Assembly: GCA_947458575.1 (NCBI GenBank)
Contig: CANHBE010000197.1
Location: forward strand, 1 to 5,281
Length of the DNA stretch: 5,281 bases
Direction of reading: 5' to 3'
Source of the DNA: Flavobacteriaceae bacterium
GTDB taxonomy: Bacteria > Bacteroidota > Bacteroidia > Flavobacteriales > Flavobacteriaceae
The notes under the pieces were generated by a model, which saw only the letters and a program-made list of their open reading frames with translations, was not told the DNA's origin and did no database searches. Position 1 is the stretch's first letter. Each line of letters opens with the position of its first letter. Of this stretch, positions 1-5,281 are shown piece after piece. The position numbers were made by a program, and so were the translations under genes.

Positions 1-1007
1 ACAGTTGTAATTCTTGGGTCATTTTTAGAAACTTGCTCAAGATCTGCAATTTCATTTAAATTCATAGATCTAAATTTGATACAAAAAAACTCCCGGTAAT
101 TGAGACCATTTCTTTTTTGTAGGAAAAACACGGGGCCTTTTGACTCCAGTTTAATTAAAATAGCCAATAGTGGAGTCATCCAGGAGAGAAAGCCTACAAT
201 AACGAAAAGTGAAAAAACGATATCAAATCCTCTTTTGATTAGTTTATTGGTATAGATATCTAAAGGGATGTTTCGCAGCGAAAGAATGGGGATGTAGCCG
301 TAGTAATCCAATTTTAATTTCCTTGAAAAAAACTCGTTATTATCGGCGAGAAACTTAAGAATCTTGAGATTGTTGTCAGCAAAGTCAATGATGTTGTTAA
401 TCTGTTCGTTTGAGAGCGAATCAAGAGAGCAATATATCTCGTCAATACTGTTCTTTGTAACAAATTCGTATAAGTCTTCGGTAGCGGTTGATCCTTTTTT
501 CAGGTCGAAAATCTGAACTAGTTTATAACCATAATCCGGATTCTCTTTGAAGAAAGTTGCGAGTTGTTCAACATCTTTTCCTTTTCCAACAATCACTACA
601 CGTCTTAAATTACCGCCTAATAGCTCGCGATATTTCCTAAGAAAAAAATAGACTCCAAACTTCGCGGATAATACAAAGGCAAGACAATATAAAGAATAGC
701 TTAGAACGAGGTTTGAATCAATATTCTTAAAATAAAATCCCAAAAAAGCAAAACAGCAAATCGTAAATAATACGAATTGTTTGATTAGCTTATTGACAAT
801 AGAGAGCACTTTCGTAAACCGATAAACCTCGTAGAAATCAACGTTTATGGCTATTACGACCCAAGCAATCGAAACAAAAAAGGCAAAATACGGTGAAAAC
901 TGATTGGGAAATAGAATAAGATACGAGAATAGATTGACTATAATCAAATCCAACAAATAGGAAAAGGGCCTGATATAGCCTGAGAATCTTCCGGTCTTAT
1001 TCTTCAT
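1..1007 (-). CDS. Polyprenyl-phosphate hexose-1-phosphate transferase (WcaJ-like initiating sugar transferase), partial at C-terminus
   Basis: This membrane enzyme is expected to start repeat-unit synthesis by moving a sugar-1-phosphate, usually glucose-1-phosphate from UDP-glucose, onto undecaprenyl phosphate at the inner face of the cytoplasmic membrane. The frame runs from an ATG at 1007-1005 to the window edge with no stop, giving 335 visible residues of a family usually about 450-470 long. I see four N-terminal hydrophobic segments (about 17-33, 40-55, 77-92, 100-122). A nucleotide-binding-like CoA_binding_3 region follows, with RRVVIVGKGKDVEQL at about 135-149. The conserved bacterial sugar transferase domain begins at KRGFDIVFS (258-266). 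It has a membrane helix with Pro279, then SKGPVFFLQKRNG (289-301), KFRSM (311-315) and NDPRIT (329-334). The RKTSxDELPQ-type catalytic end lies outside the window. The start overlaps the stop of the decarboxylase gene by one base (TAATG). The family call is firm; the exact sugar is inferred. Confidence 0.93.
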   Translation of the reverse strand, partial: MKNKTGRFSGYIRPFSYLLDLIIVNLFSYLILFPNQFSPYFAFFVSIAWVVIAINVDFYEVYRFTKVLSIVNKLIKQFVLFTICCFAFLGFYFKNIDSNLVLSYSLYCLAFVLSAKFGVYFFLRKYRELLGGNLRRVVIVGKGKDVEQLATFFKENPDYGYKLVQIFDLKKGSTATEDLYEFVTKNSIDEIYCSLDSLSNEQINNIIDFADNNLKILKFLADNNEFFSRKLKLDYYGYIPILSLRNIPLDIYTNKLIKRGFDIVFSLFVIVGFLSWMTPLLAILIKLESKGPVFFLQKRNGLNYREFFCIKFRSMNLNEIADLEQVSKNDPRITT

Positions 1008-1009
1008 TA
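1005..1009 (-). promoter_or_regulatory. TAATG stop/start overlap coupling two genes
   Basis: On the minus strand the TAA stop of the decarboxylase gene (1009-1007) shares one base with the ATG of the sugar transferase (1007-1005). No Shine-Dalgarno sequence precedes this ATG. The arrangement suggests that a terminating ribosome re-initiates on the next gene, which is an inference from spacing alone. Confidence 0.7.
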
Positions 1010-1990
1010 ACTAATGTACTTTGAAAAATCTTTGTGTTCTTCCTTCAATAGTTCTTCTAAAGAAAGTGACCTGAAATAGTCGTAAGTGATTTTCATACCT
1101 TCTGCTCGCGACACCTTTGCTTCCCATCCAAGAATAGCTTTTGCTTTGGTGGTATCCGGTTTTCTTTGCAGCGGATCATTTATTGGTAGCGGATGGTAAA
1201 TCACTTTCTGTTTTGTACCGGTAAGTTTAATAATTTCTTCTGCAAATTCTTTGATTGTAATTTCGTCGGGGTTTCCAATATTTACCGGATACACATAATC
1301 TGAGTGAAGCAGCCTATAAATTCCTTCTACTTGGTCATCAACGTAGCAAAAAGAACGTGTTTGTGAACCGTCGCCAAAAATAGTTAAGTCTTCTCCCCGC
1401 AAAGCTTGACCGATAAAAGCAGGAATTACACGACCGTCATTCAGTCTCATTCTCGGCCCATAGGTGTTAAAGATTCGCACTATTCTTGTTTCCACGCCGT
1501 GGAAGGTATGATATGCCATTGTGATTGCTTCCTGAAATCGCTTGGCTTCATCATAAACGCCTCGAGGTCCAATTGTATTTACGTTACCGTAATAATCTTC
1601 CGTTTGAGGATGTACTAGTGGGTCGCCATAGACTTCTGAAGTTGAAGCAATTAAGATGCGTGCTTTTTTGACACGTGCTAAACCCAAAAGATTATGAGTT
1701 CCTAATGAGCCTACTTTTAGGGTTTGAATTGGTATTTTTAGATAATCTATCGGACTAGCCGGTGAAGCAAAATGAAGAATATAATCTAAATCACCGGGCA
1801 CATGAACAAACTTCGACACATCATGATGATAGAATTCGAAATTCTCCAACTTGAAAAGATGTTCTATGTTCTTAAGATCTCCCGTAATCAGGTTATCCAT
1901 TCCGATAACAAAATATCCTTCTTTAATAAAACGATCGCATAGATGTGATCCCAAAAAGCCTGCGGCACCAGTAATTAGAATTCTTTTCAT
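1007..1990 (-). CDS. uxs: UDP-glucuronate decarboxylase (UDP-xylose synthase) family, NAD-dependent extended SDR
   Basis: The 327-residue cytosolic protein is predicted to convert UDP-glucuronate to UDP-xylose using tightly bound NAD+, supplying a pentose donor for the polysaccharide. The Rossmann glycine motif GAAGFLG is at 8-14 and the acidic MDN at 31-33. The block ASPASPIDY (75-83) followed by PIQTLKVGSLGTHNLLGLA is characteristic of this family. STSEVYG (116-122) carries the catalytic Ser/Thr and Glu119. The active-site pair is Tyr146 and Lys150 within GPRGVYDEAKR. IFNTYGPRM (173-181) and TRSFCYVDD (211-219, with Arg212) line the sugar-nucleotide site. The GNVNxIGPRGxYDEAKR signature separates it from dTDP-glucose dehydratases and 4-epimerases. 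Two positions differ from the consensus I know: Tyr134 where Trp is usual and Thr139 where Pro is usual. Length is typical. The start overlaps the end of the Wzy-like gene by four bases. A UDP-glucose dehydrogenase to make its substrate is not in the window. Confidence 0.9.
   Translation of the reverse strand: MKRILITGAAGFLGSHLCDRFIKEGYFVIGMDNLITGDLKNIEHLFKLENFEFYHHDVSKFVHVPGDLDYILHFASPASPIDYLKIPIQTLKVGSLGTHNLLGLARVKKARILIASTSEVYGDPLVHPQTEDYYGNVNTIGPRGVYDEAKRFQEAITMAYHTFHGVETRIVRIFNTYGPRMRLNDGRVIPAFIGQALRGEDLTIFGDGSQTRSFCYVDDQVEGIYRLLHSDYVYPVNIGNPDEITIKEFAEEIIKLTGTKQKVIYHPLPINDPLQRKPDTTKAKAILGWEAKVSRAEGMKITYDYFRSLSLEELLKEEHKDFSKYIS
1987..1990 (-). promoter_or_regulatory. ATGA start/stop overlap coupling two genes
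   Basis: The ATG of the decarboxylase (1990-1988) overlaps the TGA stop of the Wzy-like gene (1989-1987), a classic translational-coupling arrangement. A purine-rich AAAGGTGA lies about 12 bases upstream inside the preceding gene. It could act as a weak ribosome-binding site, though its spacing is long. Confidence 0.7.
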
Positions 1991-3294
1991 AATAATTTCA
2001 ATTCACCTTTTTCTTCAAATGAAACAGCATTAAACAAACAATAGAGAATGATAAAGAAAGTTATTCCTCTTTGTCTGCAGAAAAAAGATTCCGACAAAAA
2101 TAGCATTATCATCGTGATTGAAAAAGCGATATGGAGAAAATCTTTGTGTTGCAGTGCATTCTTAAAATTAATGACTAGCATTAATACCAAAATTAAAAAC
2201 CCGAAAACGCCCAAATCTGCAAAAGTTTGAAGATACTGATTGTGAAAGTTATACTCTCCGTATCGCGGATCGACATTATGTTCTTGTGCTTTACTCTTGA
2301 TAAAATCCTGTGAGGCTTCTAATCCGAAGCCTTTGAAGAAGAATTTTTGCTCGTCTAATATTTCCAAGAAATTCCTAAATTGATATACTCGAAGAGCTGT
2401 TCCCGGAAAAAAGCTGTTTCTATGAAAATCGTCTTTAGTCCATGCTTCATTGATGCTTACATTAAAAATGTTCTGTTCATTCTTGGTTAATTTGCTATTT
2501 ACCGTATTATCTATAAATGCTGTTTCGTATTCGATTAAGAATCGTTCCCTAACTTCTTTTACAAACAAAATGGAAAAAAACAGAAATGCTGAAACCGACA
2601 AAATGGTTATGGCTTTGGTCCCAGAAGGAATTGAGACAAAAAATATATAATAGCAAATTATAATGATAAAGTCAATCGTAATAATGCTCTTCGACGACAA
2701 CAAAAAAATCAAAAGCACGAGAATTAGTGTTGCTATTTTTTCAACAAGGTTTTTTTGCTGAATTTGAACGAAATAAAAAAATGCTAAGGAGGCAAAAACT
2801 GAAATGTAGATTGCTCCGGGGTCATCCGGTACCAGCTCGGTATGAAAAAAAACGCTTGTGTCATGCGTTACGCTATAGCGCAGAAGCGCATTTATTAGGT
2901 AATAGATTGCTAAAAACACCATTCCAAAACCATAGACTCTAAGGGTTTTCAGCAAACTTTCTCTATTTAGTTTAGGTAATAAGAAGAACGCAATTGGGAA
3001 AAAGAAAAATGACAATTGCTTTTGGAGTCCATGGAACGAACGTTCTACATCATACGACCATAAAAGAGATAAAGACATCATCAAGAAAAGCGCCAAAGGC
3101 AAGTAATAGGTCTTCGATATGTTCTTTATGCCTTCATTAAAAAAAAGCGTCAGCATAATAAACAATATTGTTGCAATACTGATATAAATGTTCTTTAGTG
3201 GAAGTGTAAGCAGGATTATCGACAACAATAGATTATTGCTGTTGATACTTTTTATATATTCTTTTATGGATAACAAAGTATAGTTTTTCGTCAT
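1987..3294 (-). CDS. O-antigen polymerase/ligase-like polytopic membrane protein (Wzy_C-type)
   Basis: The 435-residue integral membrane protein probably joins lipid-linked repeat units in the periplasm (Wzy polymerase). The same fold also includes WaaL-type ligases and sequence alone does not separate them. Hydrophobic segments fill about 20-52, 64-80, 93-107, 119-138, 160-177, 186-222 and 229-245. A long hydrophilic, presumably periplasmic stretch covers about 246-352, and further hydrophobic helices lie at about 361-376, 388-400 and 411-424. The family landmarks are SSKS (200-203) in the middle of the membrane domain, GFGLEASQDF (322-331), and NFHNQYLQTFADLGVFGFL (349-367), which contains the typical H-N pair (351-352). 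SESFFCRQRG (401-410) follows. The ATG at 3294 is the first ATG after an in-frame stop at 3375-3373; no Shine-Dalgarno is visible. Because it sits among glycosyltransferase and donor-synthesis genes, I favour polymerase over ligase. Confidence 0.85.
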   Translation of the reverse strand: MTKNYTLLSIKEYIKSINSNNLLLSIILLTLPLKNIYISIATILFIMLTLFFNEGIKNISKTYYLPLALFLMMSLSLLWSYDVERSFHGLQKQLSFFFFPIAFFLLPKLNRESLLKTLRVYGFGMVFLAIYYLINALLRYSVTHDTSVFFHTELVPDDPGAIYISVFASLAFFYFVQIQQKNLVEKIATLILVLLIFLLSSKSIITIDFIIIICYYIFFVSIPSGTKAITILSVSAFLFFSILFVKEVRERFLIEYETAFIDNTVNSKLTKNEQNIFNVSINEAWTKDDFHRNSFFPGTALRVYQFRNFLEILDEQKFFFKGFGLEASQDFIKSKAQEHNVDPRYGEYNFHNQYLQTFADLGVFGFLILVLMLVINFKNALQHKDFLHIAFSITMIMLFLSESFFCRQRGITFFIILYCLFNAVSFEEKGELKLL

Positions 3295-3396
3295 TATTTT
3301 CTGCGAAAGAGCTGATTCATTTTTTATTCTTAGCGCGCAAGATGATTGTACGTTTCCAATCTTTTCGCCATTTCAAACGAACGAATTATAAAAAAA
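3295..3396. other. 102-base intergenic gap with two micro-ORFs
   Basis: This is the space between the methyltransferase stop and the Wzy-like start. On the minus strand a run of seven T follows closely on the methyltransferase stop but no stem precedes it, so I do not call a terminator. Two tiny frames are readable: 3371-3330 (MAKRLETYNHLAR) and 3320-3294 (MNQLFRRK). The stop of the second overlaps the Wzy-like ATG as TAATG. Neither can be shown to be translated. No convincing Bacteroidota-type promoter (TTTG ... TAnnTTTG) is seen. Confidence 0.6.
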
Positions 3397-4134
3397 TTAT
3401 TTAATGTTGCGTTTCTTTACTAACAAAAAGACGTTGTTGAAATAGGCTGTTCTGTCTTTAGGTAAGACGGCGCTAAGCGTGCTTCCTAATACGTTGAAAA
3501 CAAAAATGAAAGGAAATAAAATTGTATGTCTTAAATATTTATTTTCAGGAAGAATATTCTTGATATAGTTGATTTGAAATTGAAATATAATTTTGATATA
3601 GTCTCCGGTAATTTCTCTTTCCTTAATTTCAAATCCATATTTCTCATACAAACTGATTAATGCTGGTGTAGTATATCGAGCAAAGTCATAAGGAACCTCA
3701 TGTTCTTCCCACATAAAGGGCGTAGTGATTAATGCTTTGCCGTTTGTTTTTAGTACTCGATTAAATTCGATTAAAAGGTCGTCAATGTTAAAAACATGCT
3801 CTAACACTTCAGTACAGAGAATAGAATCGAACTTTTGGTCTTCAAAAGGGATATTTTTCCCGTCATAGAAGACATCCACAACCTTTTGTCTTTCCTCTCT
3901 TCCTTCAATTTTATAATCAACACCAATATAGTTTTTTACATTAGAAAAAAAGTGTTGATAGGGCTTTGTCCCACAACCAAAATCCAGAAGATCGCCCTCT
4001 AAAGCTTGTTTGTGTTTTAGAATAGCGTTGAATAATGATTTTCTGATGAGAAAGTTATGATTGATAAAAAACCCTATAATACCGGGTTGAAATTTTTCTT
4101 TTTGTATAATCCTAGATAGGAATTCTTTATTCAT
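3397..4134 (-). CDS. Class I SAM-dependent methyltransferase (Methyltransf_11-like)
   Basis: The 245-residue protein is predicted to transfer a methyl group from S-adenosylmethionine, probably to a sugar or glycan intermediate given its neighbours; the acceptor cannot be read from the sequence. The SAM-binding motif I is LLDFGCGTKPY (49-59). The acidic residue ending strand two is Asp73 in YIGVDYK, and Asp87 lies in the next loop. FDSILCTEVLEHV (102-114) and RVLKTNGKALITTPF (126-140) are the usual motifs following it. EEHEVPYDFARYT (143-155) matches the P-x-D-x-x-R-Y-T element seen in many polysaccharide-locus methyltransferases. A hydrophobic stretch at about 202-223 near the C-terminus may bind membrane or lipid-linked substrate. 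The ATG at 4134 is the only good start: an in-frame TGA lies at 4152-4150 with no other ATG between. Gaps of 121 and 102 bases flank the gene, so it is less tightly coupled than the genes downstream. Confidence 0.88.
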   Translation of the reverse strand: MNKEFLSRIIQKEKFQPGIIGFFINHNFLIRKSLFNAILKHKQALEGDLLDFGCGTKPYQHFFSNVKNYIGVDYKIEGREERQKVVDVFYDGKNIPFEDQKFDSILCTEVLEHVFNIDDLLIEFNRVLKTNGKALITTPFMWEEHEVPYDFARYTTPALISLYEKYGFEIKEREITGDYIKIIFQFQINYIKNILPENKYLRHTILFPFIFVFNVLGSTLSAVLPKDRTAYFNNVFLLVKKRNIK

Positions 4135-4255
4135 TGATACTATTTTAGTTCATATGGATTTAAACAACTGTAGAGAAGAAATCTGGTGACTGAATTTTCT
4201 GCCAGCTGTTTGCTAAGCGTTTTTGATTTAGCGCTTTTGTTGGTTTAATCTAATT
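4135..4255. other. 121-base intergenic gap, possible promoter region but none identified
   Basis: This gap lies between the glycosyltransferase stop and the methyltransferase start. It holds an imperfect 14-base tandem repeat (4212-4239) and otherwise no coding frame or recognisable site. On the minus strand TACAGTTG, one base from the Bacteroidota -7 consensus TAnnTTTG, occurs about 35-40 bases before the methyltransferase ATG. I see no matching upstream -33 element, so I do not call a promoter. Confidence 0.55.
4212..4239. repeat. Imperfect 14-base tandem repeat with weak stem
   Basis: Two adjacent 14-base units, GCTAAGCGTTTTTG (4212-4225) and ATTTAGCGCTTTTG (4226-4239), agree at 10 of 14 positions. 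The same stretch contains a 5-bp inverted repeat, GCTAA (4212-4216) with TTAGC (4228-4232), around an 11-base loop. On the transcribed strand no T-tract follows, so it does not look like an intrinsic terminator. It could be chance in AT-rich DNA. Confidence 0.35.
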
Positions 4256-5281
4256 TTATTTTTGATAAAGCTTAAGTAATTCGACAGCGTTTTTATCCAT
4301 ACTGAAAATATCGTTTGCGATTTTGAAAGATTCTTTTCCAAATTGATCACGCAGCGCAGAACTATCCAATTTTTTTATTGCTGTGACAAACTCGTCTAAT
4401 GTTGAGCAAATGTAACCATTTTGATTTTGGCTAACCGTTACTCTGTTGCCTTCAATATCGGATGAAACAATTGGCTTTGAAAGTGCCATAGCCTCAATAA
4501 TACTAAAAGGCAAACCCTCCCAAGAAGATGTAGAGATAAAGATATCTAGTTCATTGACAGCCTTAAGCGTTTGCTCGTATGTACTCCAACCTGTAAGTGT
4601 TATGTTTTCTGCGTACAATTTGTCCTTAAGATCACCATCACCAATCCAAACAAAATTATAATCTGGTAGTTTAAGGGCTATTTCATTAAACAATTTTGGG
4701 TTTTTCTGATAATAAATCCTACCGCTAGTTCCGATGGTAAGCTTCTGGTTTTTGTGCTCTTTTTGATATTTGGAAACAAGGTCTAAATCAACGCCATTTC
4801 TAATAAGGATTGCTTTTCCTAATTTCTTGGCTTCCTCATACTCATGATCGCCACATGCTATGATTGTACCTCCAAATATTTTTGTAATTACTTTTTCCAA
4901 AAACTTATAAACGGCCTTCTTTGAATTTGAAATATCTTCACGAATAAACGAATATCCATTTGGCGTGTAGTACAACTTAGCCTTAGGGTAAAAAACTCTC
5001 GCTACACGACCCAAAACACCCGCTTTAGATGAATGAACATGAATAATGTTTGGCTTGATTCTTCTTATTTCTCTGATGATTTTTGTCAAGGAGTTTAAAT
5101 CTCTAAACAATGAGATTTCCCTTGTCATGTCTATAGGAATTAGTTCGGTTTCTGCGGAGAAGTCTTGATTAAATAATGATTCATTGGTCTCGTTTCTTTC
5201 TCTGCTGTAAATGATGTGGCTTTTAAAATTACCATTGATTTCAGAGTACCTATTTATCTGTTTGATATACGTGTATACACC
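4256..5281 (-). CDS. GT4-family glycosyltransferase (GT-B fold), partial at N-terminus
   Basis: This cytosolic or membrane-associated retaining glycosyltransferase would add a sugar from a nucleotide donor to the growing lipid-linked unit; donor and acceptor are unknown. The frame is open to the window edge, giving 341 visible residues of a family usually about 360-390 long, so only some tens of N-terminal residues are missing. The ATG at 5128 is internal: the 51 codons before it read as family N-terminus, beginning GVYTYIKQINRY (compare the G-G-V-x-x-x-I start loop) and including SHIIYSRERNE. NIIHVHSSKAGVLGR (78-92) is the typical acceptor-domain motif. GTSGRIYYQKN (about 184-194) opens the donor domain with its conserved Arg and Lys. 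WIGDGDLKDKL follows at about 212-222. The EX7E motif is Glu255 and Glu263 in WEGLPFSIIEAMALSKPIV. It is the most upstream gene visible, 121 bases before the methyltransferase. Confidence 0.92.
   Translation of the reverse strand, partial: GVYTYIKQINRYSEINGNFKSHIIYSRERNETNESLFNQDFSAETELIPIDMTREISLFRDLNSLTKIIREIRRIKPNIIHVHSSKAGVLGRVARVFYPKAKLYYTPNGYSFIREDISNSKKAVYKFLEKVITKIFGGTIIACGDHEYEEAKKLGKAILIRNGVDLDLVSKYQKEHKNQKLTIGTSGRIYYQKNPKLFNEIALKLPDYNFVWIGDGDLKDKLYAENITLTGWSTYEQTLKAVNELDIFISTSSWEGLPFSIIEAMALSKPIVSSDIEGNRVTVSQNQNGYICSTLDEFVTAIKKLDSSALRDQFGKESFKIANDIFSMDKNAVELLKLYQK

Noticed and set aside
1406..1618. Open frame of 70 codons on the plus strand
   Set aside because: It lies wholly antisense to the decarboxylase gene, which has full family motifs; the translated product resembles no family I know.
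1007..1990. Alternative assignment as dTDP-glucose 4,6-dehydratase or UDP-glucuronate 4-epimerase
   Set aside because: The ASPASPxxY and GNVNxIGPRGxYDEAKR blocks are those of UDP-glucuronate decarboxylases; the other subfamilies have different residues at these places.
2048..2942. Several plus-strand frames of 60-71 codons (2048-2230, 2450-2650, 2727-2942)
   Set aside because: All are antisense to the Wzy-like membrane protein, with no recognisable domain.
3385..3399. T-run just after the methyltransferase stop as an intrinsic terminator
   Set aside because: No GC-containing stem precedes the T-run on the transcribed strand; only a short AT-rich ATTA/TAAT pairing with too small a loop is possible.
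4212..4239. Hairpin as an intrinsic terminator for the glycosyltransferase
   Set aside because: The stem is only 5 bp, the loop is 11 bases, and no T-tract follows on the minus strand.
4446..4661. Plus-strand frame of 71 codons
   Set aside because: It is antisense to the donor-binding domain of the glycosyltransferase, including its EX7E region, and carries no domain of its own.

Overview
The window is a stretch of a surface-polysaccharide (capsule, exopolysaccharide or O-antigen type) biosynthesis locus, most likely from a member of the Bacteroidota and probably a Flavobacteriaceae-like organism. The grounds are AT-rich DNA, starts that mostly lack a Shine-Dalgarno sequence and sit in A/T-rich leaders, and proteins whose wording (for example the SKGPVFFLQKRNGLNYREF block of the sugar transferase) matches what I know from that group. 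This assignment comes from family resemblance, not from a marker gene.

All five genes are on the minus strand, so the locus is transcribed from high to low coordinates. In that order they are: a GT4-type glycosyltransferase that enters from beyond the right edge (4256-5281, 5' end missing); a 121-base gap; a class I SAM-dependent methyltransferase (3397-4134); a 102-base gap; a polytopic O-antigen polymerase/ligase-like membrane protein (1987-3294); a UDP-glucuronate decarboxylase (UDP-xylose synthase) homologue (1007-1990); and a polyprenyl-phosphate hexose-1-phosphate transferase that leaves through the left edge (1-1007, C-terminal catalytic end missing). The last three are tightly linked by an ATGA overlap and a TAATG overlap, so they are probably co-transcribed and translationally coupled.

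Together they fit a Wzx/Wzy-type pathway. The sugar transferase would load the first sugar phosphate onto undecaprenyl phosphate. The GT4 enzyme adds a further sugar. The methyltransferase may decorate a sugar or cap the chain. The decarboxylase would supply UDP-xylose as a donor. The Wzy-like protein polymerises or transfers the finished units on the periplasmic side. A flippase, UDP-glucose dehydrogenase and chain-length or export proteins are expected nearby but are not in this window.

I found no RNA gene, mobile element, CRISPR array, clear promoter or convincing terminator. Nothing here is clearly a new biological system. The points most worth a second look are the two genes cut by the window edges (one with a misleading internal ATG), the two non-coding gaps with small structures, and a few departures from family consensus.
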